From assembly GCA_024336345.1 (NCBI GenBank), contig JANFOG010000007.1, positions 2,170,001-2,234,000 on the forward strand: a stretch of 64,000 bases of DNA, in the 5' to 3' direction. Position numbers and translations under genes: made by a program. Positions 11,840-23,116 of this stretch are shown piece by piece. The notes below the pieces were generated by a model. The model was not told the DNA's origin. It saw nothing but the letters and a program-made list of their open reading frames with translations, and searched no databases. Source of the DNA: Mariannaea sp. PMI_226 (Eukaryota > Ascomycota > Sordariomycetes > Hypocreales > Nectriaceae). How positions within the stretch are numbered: position 1 is the first letter of the stretch; every line of letters starts with the position of its first letter.

Positions 11840-12412
11840 CAAGACGGTCACAGAGCAGGAGGTGGCCCAGATGTAGCAAATTAATGTTATCACAGTTTGG
11901 AGTTACTTTTATACGATTCCTAGGTGATTGGTAATCTCTGTCATCATCTTGTACGACGGCCTTGGAGGTCCATCTATCCCCTGCAATATAGGTCGCCATT
12001 TCTGCACTACGCAAAGTCTTGCTATGCGGTAGTCAGTACCTTTAGTTCAGAGGCACACTTCATGGCTATGCCACCGTATTTCTGGGGAACTATGGGCTGA
12101 ATAATCTCAGGATTCTGATTGGTATGGTACATCTACACATCGGCTTTGGCCAGTGTCGAATATCAAGCTCAATTAAAAGATATCTAGAGAAGCATCGTCG
12201 CTGTCCCGAAGCCGGAAGATCACTTAACCAGCACTCTCCCATGCCGAGCGGTAGATGGCGCCAGTAAGTGATCGGTTAAATGTAGTCGTAACTAGATTCG
12301 CATTAAACAAGAATTGTGTTTGTAACGACTTGCTGGAGCAAGATTTAACTGGAGTATTCTATATTATACCTCTGAACAGTCAGACAGAGTATAGTTGGAG
12401 CCTTTCGCCGAA
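11840..12412. other. Convergent 3' intergenic region
   Basis: Between the ends of the regulator and the ALDH3-like gene. Nothing recognised. Confidence 0.5.
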
Positions 12413-14048
12413 CTACCCAGACCTGATGAATCTGAGTGTGTAATAAGCGAATGTGGACAGGCCAAACGCGGCCCCTCCAAATACCATAATGGCGCCAGTA
12501 AGTATGCCTTGCTCAAAAAAGCCGCGTGAGACCAACGTATTGCGGCGTTTCATATCTGGGAGAGAAGCCATTGCATCTGCAAGCAGTAGATCCACCTTCC
12601 GAAGTGATACTTGGGCGTCCAGGTCAGACAACTGCAGACTGTGCGCTGTGCTATTGGTGAATCGAGGACTTGGGAGTGTGAAATAGCTTTTGTTGTAGGG
12701 CGACGACGAACTTGGGCTAAAGACCATGTCGTTTGGAATCAACGGGGAATCTGAAGCATGTTAAAAAAACTGCTACTAATGATTACAAGCAATAGATACC
12801 AACATATAAGAGTCACTGGGATGTGATCCACAAACGTCATTTGGGCGTCGACAAATTGCGCGATGTATTTGGCTGTAGGCCTTGCCGTAAAGACATAGTG
12901 GGCGCCAATACGGCCAAAACTAGAATATCGATTCGATTAGAAACACAAGTTAGAAAACTGAAGTAGATAACAGAAACGCTCGACCAACCTGTTTATTAAA
13001 GTGATGGCATCATCCATGCTGGTGATACTATGAATTGCTAGGAAGATTTCCATTGGCCGTTGTCTGAGCATAGAGGATTGTCTTTGAAAGGTGTTAATGA
13101 CAGAACTCAAATTGGGGCCAGAGCCTCCTTACCTGTCATTTATGTCTACAATTGCCATGTTCCCACTGCAAGAAATAACGTCTACATGGCCGTTCTTTGT
13201 CAAAATATCGAGAGTAGCTGATCTTGAAGCGTTTCTATTTTGACCGACGCCGCCAACAGCTGGGCTGAGTAGGGTAAATTCCTGAATCACGGCCTTGAGA
13301 AAATCCTTCTTGATCCACTCGTTGACAAGAACAAGGTCTGGTGCATATTGAGATTTGCCACATAAGCAAAACCTGGCAGCCACCAGTGCTTTCGCAGCCT
13401 CTTGTACATTGGCGTCGCGTTCAACGGTTGCAATCACGCGTCGCCGTTCAGGAGACTCTTGCACCAGGCGTGCGCTGCGGCAGCGTAGCGCCTCGTCGGT
13501 AACAGGCTCGTAAGTCACGGTGAAGATGTCCTTGTCTAGTGCCTGTTGCATCAAGGAAAGAATCAGCTGTGGTGATTGAAGAAGTGTTCTTTCTGCCTAT
13601 ACAGTGTCAGCTTCCGAGATCTTCATTTCATATCAGCTGTGACTTCGCTAACCTGTACAACAACGCAGTTTCCGTTTGCAATGGCAGTTGCCAGTCCGCT
13701 TATCAGGCTGTAGAGAAACGTATGCTTGGCAGGCTCAATAACAATAACACCAATCGGTTCCTTTGCATCCGGTGCATCCTTTGCTTCGGAGATAGCATGC
13801 TCAAGCTGAAGTTCTTTCTTTGGGTCTACAGAAGTGTACGCATCAGCGACGCATCTCACTGCAAGCCAGAGTTCGGCTTTGACGTCAGCTTCAGTGCGTG
13901 CATGGTCTTGCACAATACTGTCTCGAATCTTAGTCGCATTGGCTGACAGCACTAGATGCAGCTTTTTGAGCTGCTCTTTTTGGAAGAAGGGATTGCGAGC
14001 TCGCCCATCAATGGCAGAGCCTCGTACTTGGCTAAAAGTTGACGACAT
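12413..14048 (-). CDS. ALDH3/HFD1-like protein lacking the catalytic cysteine, C-terminal membrane anchor
   Basis: Five exons (14048-13653, 13596-13133, 13063-12989, 12919-12804, 12750-12413), 462 residues. The fold is ALDH class 3: SQVRGSAIDGRARNPFFQKEQLKKL at the N-terminus, KEPIGVIVIEP before the Rossmann region, and a C-terminal hydrophobic segment (GAIMVFGGAAFGLSTFAYY) as in membrane-bound Hfd1-type enzymes. Where class 3 enzymes have a CGQTCIAPDY-like box with the nucleophilic Cys, this protein reads CGKSQYAPDL. Gln stands in the catalytic position, and the only nearby Cys is upstream. It may be a pseudoenzyme or a non-oxidative family member. An exact cluster A element lies 230 bp upstream. 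Confidence 0.85.
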
Positions 14049-14280
14049 GACTTCTTGATGAATAAAGACTGCAGAGAGTTGAGTTTCACATAACTTGGGT
14101 GCGGTATGCAGTTATGATGAGGACTCCGACGCAGGCCGTAAAGTCCGGCCCTTCCTGATGGATATCATGCATGACTTATTATTTGATTTTCTCTTGCGTC
14201 ATTACATGCTGAATGGTATGGTGGAATCGGAGTTGGGTGGAGGGGTGGTTCACGATGTGAAACTGCATGGGTCAGCGCCC

Positions 14281-14293
14281 CTCCACATCCCGA
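14281..14293 (+). promoter_or_regulatory. Exact cluster A motif
   Basis: CTCCACATCCCGA, 233 bp upstream of the ALDH3-like gene and 158 bp upstream of the small divergent reading frame at 14451. Confidence 0.7.
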
Positions 14294-14450
14294 TATTGGT
14301 GCGGGTTGCCTGACAGCCGGAATATGGATATTGCTTTGAAAATGCCACGTCGACTCGGTCAAAACTGGTTGACCATCTTATTTTCGACTGGGTTGCACTT
14401 TCAATCCGAGCTTATCACTCGCTACGCATTAACAGAGCATCAGAGCTACA

Positions 14451-14878
14451 ATGTCTACCACAGCATCGACGACCCGTACGCAGCACGATGTTCTACGTGA
14501 TTACAATCTTTACCACTCGCAATCCCTTTCTTTGGCGACAACGTCCCCTTTGCCTACATCTGATGTACCGTTGCGGATAGTTGGACCGCCCGACACTTGG
14601 AACGCGAGGTCCCTGAGTCATCGTCGGGTGCCTCAATATCGACCGATAAATCGTGAACGAGATCAAGGGGAAGTCCGAGTGTATACAAGCCCAGTGGAGA
14701 GGGCGTTCATCTCGGTCATGTTTGCCGGAGTTTGGACTAATGCTGTAAGTGAGAGGGACTGCGTCACCGCCACAAACTGAACTAACAGTGAAACAAGACG
14801 ATGGCAAAGGCTTGGAGACGTACTGGTGGAAGGATGAATGAAACATATTTTAGATATCCAATTGGTGGAGAAGCCTGA
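14451..14878 (+). CDS. Small hypothetical protein
   Basis: Open frame MSTTASTTRTQHDVLRDYNL and onward; a GTAAGT donor at 14745 and a possible acceptor at 14797 give a 124-residue product ending YFRYPIGGEA. No family recognised. Support is indirect: it is divergent from the ALDH3-like gene with the cluster A motif between them, and the donor is good. A second frame after a different acceptor (AACAG at 14788) is also protein-like, so the 3' structure is uncertain. It may be a small member of cluster A or a chance frame. Confidence 0.3.
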
Positions 14879-15034
14879 ATTACCATAGAACACCAATATA
14901 AGGAAACTATTATACTGCAGTACTGATCACTATCTGAACTGAAAAGCACAATGAGAATTTCGGTCTTGGATATTACATGTAGGTTTTTTGGGGATGCAAA
15001 ACTTGCTGCAACAGCTGGTGAATTTAATCCTAAG

Positions 15035-15583
15035 CTAAGTAGATGATCTGACTCCCGGAATGTCCCCGTAATCTTCTTTCAACTCTTGTCCATCCACAAC
15101 AAGTGGCTGAATAGGCTGCAAAATGTACAACATCCTAGCCCAATTGGTCTCACTGGTGTTCCTCCATGCATGCATAGTGCATCTTTGAATGCAGATATCA
15201 CCTCGCCGAAGAATCCTGGTATCTCCAGAGTCCAGTATGAGCTCTACCTCCCCGTCGATGACCACACCATAGTCTAAGCTGACTGTGCGGTGCATTGCTG
15301 AAGTGCTCGCAGGAGGCATGTCCACATATCGCAAGACGGTACCGTTCGACACCGTCAGCCCGGGAGGTGCAGCAAGATATTTGTAGTACATTTCCAGATC
15401 GGCATCTTGGTTAAGATTTGTGGGAAAGCCTTCGGTGACGTAACATTGGGCGAAGGCTGCAGACTTCTTGGGGAGATAATAGAATGGCGCGTCCTCCGAT
15501 ATGGATTTGTCTATGACTGCTTGTCCTTTCTCGTTATGAGAAGTGACGAATCGCTTAGGGTGGGATAAGCCTCGACTGGCCAT
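15035..15583 (-). CDS. Cupin-domain protein
   Basis: Single exon, 182 residues, start at 15583 (MASRGLSHPKRF). The C-terminal half has the cupin pattern: HRTVSLDYGVVIDGEVELIL (motif 1, His and Glu metal ligands) and GDICIQRCTMHAWRNTS (motif 2, His). Small fungal cupins of this type sit in secondary-metabolism and aromatic-degradation clusters as metal-dependent isomerases, decarboxylases or dioxygenases; the reaction is not predictable here. An exact cluster A element lies 200 bp upstream. Confidence 0.88.
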   Translation of the reverse strand: MASRGLSHPKRFVTSHNEKGQAVIDKSISEDAPFYYLPKKSAAFAQCYVTEGFPTNLNQDADLEMYYKYLAAPPGLTVSNGTVLRYVDMPPASTSAMHRTVSLDYGVVIDGEVELILDSGDTRILRRGDICIQRCTMHAWRNTSETNWARMLYILQPIQPLVVDGQELKEDYGDIPGVRSST

Positions 15584-15781
15584 TTTATCTTGGAACTTGT
15601 GGTCAAATGAAGAATCTAAAGAACAAGAATTTGGAGTATTTGGATTACACTCGCGTGACTGATGAGGAGCCTGCACTCTTTGTCATCGAATATGTCTGAT
15701 TCAGCTGGATAGTGGAGGACATATTAAGGTAATAGCTCATGCCACCGGGTTGACTGAGCCTTGCTACCGTCATAACCCACT

Positions 15782-15794
15782 TCGGGATGTGGAG
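15782..15794 (-). promoter_or_regulatory. Exact cluster A motif
   Basis: Reverse complement of CTCCACATCCCGA about 200 bp upstream of the cupin start. Confidence 0.7.
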
Positions 15795-16461
15795 GTGGTG
15801 TCCGATCAGTGATTCCGACAAGCCAAGGTCGATTATCGGTTGTCCATCGATTAATTTGTTCCTGCAGTGTGCATTCTCTATGGATCGGTCAATGTCCGAA
15901 CTAACCATGGTGGCTGATGGAGAGCCTGCCGAAGCGTGGATGTAGCTCAAGACTGCCAATTCTGGAGACCGCACTTTCGGATTTGTAGGTTTGAACAGTG
16001 GAGTGGTTTGAACTATGTCAGGTTGGTCAGATTAAGATCGAGACTGATCGTTGACCTGTAGTTTGCGATATCTAGGACCCCGACATGCCTCCACGGGGCC
16101 CATTTAACGGCAGGAGTTTTGGTATGACAGTTTCACCGTGTATTATCGCCCGGGATGCATTATCCCCGAAATCAAGTCACTTATGGAAAATGATCAAGTT
16201 ATGCCCCAAGTATCCGACCCCGGGGATCTAGCCTGCTCGGTAGCGACACAGGTCGGAGTATCGGCAAACGGCGGCCGCCCACTATAGGTGGAAGCTCGCA
16301 AGTTTCATCCTTGTACTGGAATTGTTGACAAATACTTGTTCATGCTACCTGTTATGGAAGCCCGTTGAAGACTGGCGACATTTTGCGACGGGCACTATGA
16401 GAGTCTGGCAACGACCAGCGCGGATGTTTGCTATCAATAAACCATTTGGTGAAAGTTCCCA

Positions 16462-16580
16462 TTGAGGCTTCTAGATGGGTCGGAAAAAGGCTATTTACGA
16501 GATAACCATGTTGTGACAATGACTGAAGTAGCTGGCAGTGAGGCGTCAGGCGTAGGTTTTGGGGAACAAATTGGTACCGA
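16462..16580 (+). pseudogene. Fumarylacetoacetase C-terminal relic
   Basis: Translation LDGSEKGYLRDNHVV then AGSEASGVGFGEQIG aligns with the C-terminal block of the intact fumarylacetoacetase at 25795 (LEDGTSRSFLEDGDAV then AGGEGSGVGFGECTG). No upstream catalytic region remains. It is an eroded duplicate within the same cluster. Confidence 0.55.
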
Positions 16581-16789
16581 AAAGCGTAACAGAATAAGCC
16601 TGCCTGAAGTTGATGGTCACGATCTGGCAGGTAGCCTGATCGTATCACTTCACTTACAATCTTATTGCGTAAGGAATATTTGGCAATAAGGCGGACTAAG
16701 TAATAGCAATGAACATTAACGTTTAATATATATCCAAAGAGGACCTTTGATAATTTATATGAAAAATCTTAGCATTCTCTGCTTAGTCG

Positions 16790-19398
16790 CTACTCAACTC
16801 TTTGCGCGCCACTAAAGTCATCTACACCATGACCTTCCTCAACCTTTACGTCGAGAATCTCATAAACCGGAATTTGCGACAACGCCTGAGTAATGTGATG
16901 AAGTGTTGGCAGACTCTGCTGAGACTTTTCTTCCAACTGAATGCTGCTCTTGCTTGGAAGACCTCGCCATACTCGCTCTACAACACGCTGAGTTGACCTA
17001 GCTGCCTTGCTCAAGAAGACGGGGTACTCGGCATCTGCAACTCCAGGTCGGCCAACAGCTGGCACATATCTGTAAACAAACTCGCCATCATCCTTCAATG
17101 ACTGGTGTCCAGCTGACTGCGAGGCAGTCCCACTGGTTGTGCCGCCCTTGTCGTGTTCTCCAACCTGCACCTCTTCAGACGTGCCTAATGTCAACTTCAA
17201 AACCTCAACCTCTCCTCTCGAACATGTTATCGTTGAAGCAGACCCTGCCTCTTGAACTTCAATGTCGCAGAATAGTTTGGGCATGCCGAGCTCGTCCCGC
17301 CCCGTTAGAATAGGATCAGAGGAGTTTTCAAACAAAAGAGGCAGATACGACCCGTAGATCTTGTCTCCATCCGTCTTCGTATACTCGACGCCGTTGATCC
17401 AAAAACCAACAAAGTAGTAGCCCTTTCCGCCCAACCAGGCCATATTGTCTAGCTTGGTGCACATCCACATAGCCTCTGCCACTGTTCCCTGGCTCTGAAA
17501 GGAGAATGACTTAGTAGGAAACAATGTCTTGAGATATGTGGCCGATGTCTTGAAACGGAGGGAGTAAGATTTGAACTTTGAATTATGCGAGACAAATTTT
17601 CGTCCAACATAATCCTGCCGGGGGCTTGGAGATGGTCCGAATGCAATGGGTTGTCGCAAATGGCATGGTCCGTTTCTTTGCACTAGCAATCTCTTTAGGG
17701 AATGCGTAGAGTTGTCAAACTCATCATGCCCGAAATTGTAATTGACAAACGCATTAACTGGCTCTGGTCAGAAGCTGCCTTCGAGAATTCCAAGTACTTA
17801 CTATTGAATGTGTCTCTGTTTTCATCGTTCAAATCTGCTCCTGCCTGTCTAGTGTACTCTTGTATTTTATGAGCTCTTTCGTCGCGAAGCCTTTCAAACA
17901 AGGCCAATCGCTCCGGGACATCATCACTTGATGCTCCAGGAGGTAAAAGAGCGAATATTGACGCCGCATCTTCAATCGCAACTCCGCCTATATGCTGTTA
18001 GCTTTCCCTGAGTAGGTTGAAGCGTGAGAGCAGCGCGTACCCCCTTGCCCTTGATCTGAAAAAAAAGGTTAGTTACTGTCTTTGTATGGGAAAAGAAGAC
18101 TACGAACGCGGTAGGAAAGGGTGTGCAGCATCGCCTATCAACGCCACGCGACCCTTGATCCAGCGGGGAATTCTCTCCATATCTAACAAGGTCCATACTT
18201 TGACTGCTGTACTATCGACTAGGCTCAGCAATGTCTGCACTTGAAAGCCAAAATCGGTGTAAACCTCAAGGAGGACCTCTTTACTGGCTCCGCCGTCCCA
18301 TTCAGAAGCTGGTAACTCCAGTAAGCATTTGAGAATCCACTCTAGCAGGTATCTATGCTACTTGCCTTCTTTTTTTGAACTGGAAAGCTCGCAGGGATGT
18401 ATGCCAACGAAGTTCATCACTTTGTTGTCAGAGCAGGGATACATGACCAGACGTCGGTCATCACCCATCCACATCGTCATTTGCCCTTCATGTACCAGTT
18501 TTCGAGTGGTTTCGTTACTCAGAATGTCGGCACATGGGACCATGAATCTGAATGCGCTTTTACCGGAGCTAAAAGGCTTGATATCGTCGCCAACGACAGC
18601 CTTGCGTGTGACAGACTAATGACAGCGTTAGCGCGAAGAGCTGGCGGCAGACGGCGATGGATTCATACGCTAACCCCATCAGCCCCAAGAATCAGGTCTC
18701 CTGTGACTGTGGTCCCATCCTCTAGTATGATCGTTGCGGTTTCAGGATCGACATGTGTGACCTTTTGCAATTTTCGGAGGACTACAGGCAGTCCCACGCC
18801 GTTGGTGTCAACTGCGTGTTCTTTGAGAGCCTCATGAAGCTGGATCCTGTGCGAGAGCATCCAAGGCTGCAACGCAACACTTTAGCGACACAGAATCAAG
18901 GAACTTTCATTTACTTACATGCTGCCATATTTTCAGTGATTGTCGTAGGTCAACCTTGAATCGCAGATTGCCTTTGGCATCGTATTCTGCTATCTATTGG
19001 ACGAAGTCAGATTTTTATTCCAGGTTGCCAAGGAGTCTAACCCACCCCATTCACAGGATTTGCACCAAATAATTCAGGGTACACCCCTAGTCTTCTTAAA
19101 ATGCCATGCGCATTTGGGGCGATGTGGATGGCTGCACCGGTTTCATTGTGAAGGTCGGACCGTTCGAACACCTGTGAGAGAATGTTGGTAAGCATTCGAC
19201 TTGTTGTGTCGAGAGAAGGTCAAAGTTACTGTCACACGATGACCATTTTTGCGCAAACCAATTGCGGCAGTGAGGCCAGATATTCCTAGTGGTGTTAATA
19301 GGCTTGTTTCATTTGGTTCTCACACAAAATACTGAATGAATGCATTTACCTGCACCGACAATGAGGACCTGTAGGGGCTCGGGCTGTGACTCCATCAT
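16790..19398 (-). CDS. Flavin monooxygenase (salicylate-hydroxylase-like) fused to acetoacetate-decarboxylase-like domain
   Basis: Ten exons (19398-19350, 19285-19230, 19171-19046, 18993-18919, 18866-18675, 18615-18366, 18308-18108, 18055-18041, 17987-17802, 17757-16790) give one frame of 705 residues. Residues 1 to about 400 are a class A flavoprotein hydroxylase: GAGISGLTAAIGLRKNGHRV dinucleotide fold, ETGAAIHIAPNA, the GADG motif and GDAAHPFLPHQGQGG FAD-binding block. From about residue 400 an acetoacetate-decarboxylase-like domain follows: GGKGYYFVGFWING, then ENSSDPILTGRDELGMPKLF. One intron uses a GC donor (GCAAGT). It is divergent from the CocE hydrolase, sharing a variant cluster A element. 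Likely hydroxylation of a phenolic acid; whether the second domain decarboxylates acetoacetate or another beta-keto acid is inference. Confidence 0.9.
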
Positions 19399-19603
19399 GT
19401 TGTCAATCTTGCCTATTCAAACGACGAAAGAGTAATGGATAGATTTTCACTCGCTTTGTCAAACAAGATTGCTACGGGGCAATTATTTTACCTCAACCTC
19501 TGTATTAAATCCTCCATGAATAGAAGCTGAAACTTTCGACAGCCGCAAAATACCCTCAATCAGTGCGCAATCGGAACTTGCTGCGTCACAGGGTCACGGA
19601 AGG

Positions 19604-19630
19604 TCGGGTTGTGGAGGCTGCATCCCGACG
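19604..19630. promoter_or_regulatory. Variant cluster A motif pair in divergent promoter
   Basis: TCGGGTTGTGGAGG (one mismatch to the reverse complement of the 13-mer) followed within three bases by GCATCCCGACG. It lies about 206 bp from the flavin monooxygenase start and about 216 bp from the CocE start, so one site could serve both genes. Confidence 0.55.
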
Positions 19631-19845
19631 ACGTGGGGGCGACACTCAGACGGACAGGCCGGAGAAAGCCTTCACAATGTGAATTAGCAATCACGACATC
19701 CCGACAGGCTCTGATGCAGATACAAGCCAATCCGGGGCCTAGCAGAAAAAGGTTTAATATTCATTGCAGATCCGGAGTAACTTGGCTCATCATTTACCAC
19801 AAGTCCAATCATATTCTCGACTGCACCCCTTCTAAGTCATTCCAA

Positions 19846-21742
19846 ATGCCAAACCAAATTAGAGATATTCGCACGATAGACGAAACGTCTTTTCCATACA
19901 TTTTCGAACGAGATGTAACAGTCAAACTTCCCTCAAACTTGGGACATATCCGATGCAATGTGTATCGACCCAAGTCTCAGGATCCAGTCCCCGTACTGGT
20001 GACGTATGGACCGTACGGGAAGGACATTCCTTATAAAGAGTGAGACCAAAAGCCGACGCCCAATACTCACATTTTTTCTGATTTGCCCTCAGTTTTCATC
20101 CGAATTCATTTGCCGAAGTAAATCCCGAGCATAAATCAGAGCACTCCGTATGGGAGACCCCAGATCCACGTTTTTGGACGGGCCATGGCTACGCCGTGGT
20201 CCGGGCTGATGAGAGAGGCCTTGGTCAGTCACCAGGCATCTTGGACACAATGTCCCGTGGCACCAGTGATGCATTCTTCCACGTCATAGAATGGGCAGCA
20301 GGGCAGGAATGGTCAAATGGCAAAGTTGGCTTGCTCGGCATTAGTTACTATGCCGGCAGTCAATGGCGCGTCGCCGCTCGCAACCCCAAAGGCCTTGCTG
20401 CGATTATTCCATGGGAAGGCATGTCCGACTACTACAGGGATCGGTGCCGTCACGGAGGGATTCTCTCTGACGGCTTTATCAGGTTCTGGTGGAATAGACA
20501 GGTCATCACCAACCAATACGGTAGACCAGGAAGAAGTGCTAGTAACTGGGGTCCGGATACAATAGAGGGGGACCTCTCTGAGGACGAATTGGCCGCCAAC
20601 AGAAACGAACAACCCGCTGACAATCAGGCTAATTGCTTTCGAGACGACCCATACTATGCATCAAAGGAATATGACATGGGGGATATTAGAGTACCACTCT
20701 TGTCCGTTGGTAACTGGGGCGGCATCCTGCTACATCTTCGAGGAAACATCGAAGGTTTCACTCATGCCGGATCCCAGTTCAAATATCTGCGCATGATCAC
20801 CGGGCGCCACGACTTGCCCTTTTACTACACGGAGGAAGTTGAGATACAACGTAGCTTCCTGGACGCATTCCTCAAGGGTGAAGATCGAGTCGGATGGTCG
20901 CAAGAAGGCAAGATCCCGCCCGTAAGCCTCGTACTCCGCAAGGGTGACGTGGGCTGTAATAATGCAGAGAAAGAGAAGGCATATCTCAGACGAGAAGAAA
21001 ATGAATGGCCAATTGCCAGGACTCAGTATACCCGCTTCTTCCTCACTTCTGGCTTGGGATTAAGCCAGAATCCAGGTATTCGCGAGAGGGCAAAACTGTC
21101 GTACAGGGCTCTCGGTACCCTGGACAACCCACAGCTCTTACAATTCACAACGGAGCCTTTCGAAGCCGAGACGGAGATTACAGGGCACATTGTTGCTCAC
21201 TTGAATGTGTCCGTCAGTGCCGACCCTGACGGAAGTACGCCTAGCGACATTGATTTATTTGTTACACTACGCCATATTTCACCAAAGGGAGAGGAGATAT
21301 TCTACACCGGAACAGCCGGCGACCCGGTACCTCTCACAAAGGGTTGGCTTAGAGTGTCTCTCAGGAAGGTGAATAAAAAGCACCCGAAGCATCGTGAATG
21401 GCTCCCTCATCGCGACTATACAAATGCGAATGTGCTCCCTGTGATACAGGGAGAAGTATACGCAGTCGACGTGGAAATATGGCCAACAAATGTCATAATT
21501 GAGAAGGGCGGCAAACTTGTCTTTGAAGTCTCGTCGGGTGACACGCAAGGAACGGGATTATTTACGCATAACGATCCTAAGGACCGGTGAGAGATACTAT
21601 CGCGGGTTTCGATGCCCACTAGCAAATCCTTGAAGCTGACCACTGAGAATCTAGTGCTGTTGATAAGTTCCAGGGTACAAATCATATCCATTTCGGGTCG
21701 CAGTTCGTGAACTATCTCACCCTCCCGATTATTCCAAACTGA
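19846..21742 (+). CDS. CocE/NonD-family (X-Pro dipeptidyl-peptidase S15-like) serine hydrolase
   Basis: Three exons (19846-20039, 20093-21586, 21655-21742), 591 residues. The alpha/beta-hydrolase domain carries YGPYGKD near the start, VVRADERGLGQSPG, and the nucleophile elbow GLLGISYYAGSQW (Ser in GxSxxG). The C-terminal jelly-roll region ends with THNDPKDR, containing the catalytic His, and then NHIHFGSQFVNYLTLP. The last intron is needed to reach this conserved tail. Family members cleave esters or amides (cocaine esterase, glutaryl-acylases, X-Pro peptidases). In cluster A it probably hydrolyses an ester, amide or lactone of the substrate. Divergently transcribed from the monooxygenase fusion. 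Confidence 0.92.
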
Positions 21743-22060
21743 GGCAGATAACTGGGGATAATTGGGGGGAGCTTTGTACCAGACTTATTTTTATTATATT
21801 TTCTGTCCAGCGACTGTGAGGTGACTCAGGCCCCCTGGAGTGAAGAGGATATCTTGCCTGGCGGCATCCTAACGGGCCTGGACATTGGACATTAGGCCGT
21901 TTACAGTTCTCATAATTCAGACTTGGGCACCCAAAAAGCCCCATGTTTGTAAGCATTGGTGCTACGAGGTGCCTGCCCCAAAGGGATATAGTGATAGTAT
22001 TGATAGAGAATATTAGATTAGCTGCACGCATACTCCAATGTCCCCCGTAAAGGCGCCGGG
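21743..22060 (-). repeat. Dispersed repeat copy 2
   Basis: Opposite-strand counterpart of the 6598-6830 repeat, with the same ATCAATACTATCACT core. It abuts the decayed SDR. Boundaries approximate. Confidence 0.55.
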
Positions 22061-22600
22061 CACCTGGCACTGAGAGAGCATATATTGATGATGCGGCCAT
22101 CCCGGCTTATGTAGGGAAGCATAGATTGGGTTAGCAAGAAGGTTCCGGGGGCGTTTAGGTTGACGAGTTGCTCTCAGTGGTCCAGTGTGTAGTCCTCCAA
22201 ACGCAGATTTACAGCGACTCCCGCGTTATTGATCAGAATGTATTGACCAGAATATCGATTTGGCCAAACTCGGCGGCTGCGGCCTCAATCAGTGCTTTGG
22301 GTCCGTCAATGATGCCCACATCCGCACAGATAGCGATAGATTTTGTAGTGAGGTTAGCGGCAATAGCGGTAGCCTCTGCCTCTAGGGAGGGGAGGGGTAG
22401 TTGATCACGACGTGTGAGCCGCGGTCGGCAAGCTCCCTTGCAATTGCAAGGCCAATACCGGCATTTTGGACGTAGTTCAAGAGTGGAGGATCATCCCGAA
22501 AAGCTAAATAAGGGAATATTTGGTTTGGGAGGTGGGCCTCCGGGTCCTTGGGCCCTGGCGCCTGGAGTTCAGGAAGGGAGAGGTTCGGGGGACTATTAAT
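22061..22600 (-). pseudogene. Short-chain dehydrogenase/reductase relic
   Basis: Leftward pieces in several frames match SDR order: NAGIGLAIARELADRG-SHVV (cofactor site), an ADVG-like piece, then FGQIDILVN-like and INNAGV-like pieces, then LRLEDYTLDHWEQLV-like and finally DGRIINI-like sequence. Stops and frameshifts separate the pieces, and the NNAG region carries a small insertion. It adjoins repeat copy 2, which may have disrupted it. Confidence 0.6.
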
Positions 22601-23090
22601 GTCATCTATAGAAAGGTCCTCGTACCTGTTCGAGCATTTGCCAGGTCATTTGCCATGGTTATATTCTTCTCTATATAGCTACAGACATTCTGTGTTTCCA
22701 TCTCGTATAAGCAGTTTGGAGTATTAAATCCGCAATAAGAGATTAACTCACAATCACCACCCTTATGTAACGCAATCGCAGAGCATTCAAGCTTTAGTCT
22801 TGGATTATCAAAAAAGGTACCAAACGATTGCATCTAGCTGACCTGCCTTGTGACCCGTAACACACTCTATTCGTAATTTAAAAGAGCGAACCCTATCCAA
22901 ATAGTCGTAGTATGTTCCTTTAGATATGAACGTATATCAATTGTGGCCCGAAATTTGTTGCCGGATTATAGCCTCTTATTAGCTTGCGTCAGTTTGCATA
23001 ATTTCTCTATTTGGTAATTTTTGCCTGTTCTAGACCCAAGTAGTAACCGACGGGTGGGCGCCTTTGTCACGCTTGCATGCGACGTCCTCC

Positions 23091-23116
23091 TCGGGTGCGT
23101 GGAGACGCAATCCCGA
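23091..23116. promoter_or_regulatory. Variant cluster A motif upstream of MFS gene
   Basis: TCGGGTGCGTGGAG followed by CAATCCCGA, about 150 bp upstream of the transporter start. Same half-element arrangement as the 19604-19630 site. Confidence 0.45.

Larger units (their letters stand above)
15584..16789. other. Intergenic, cupin promoter and FAH relic
   Basis: Holds the cupin promoter with its exact cluster A element and a degenerate fumarylacetoacetase fragment, listed separately. Confidence 0.5.

Noticed and set aside
15645..15974. 109-residue open frame upstream of the cupin
   Set aside because: No domain, and it covers the promoter with the exact cluster A motif; the cupin starts independently at 15583.
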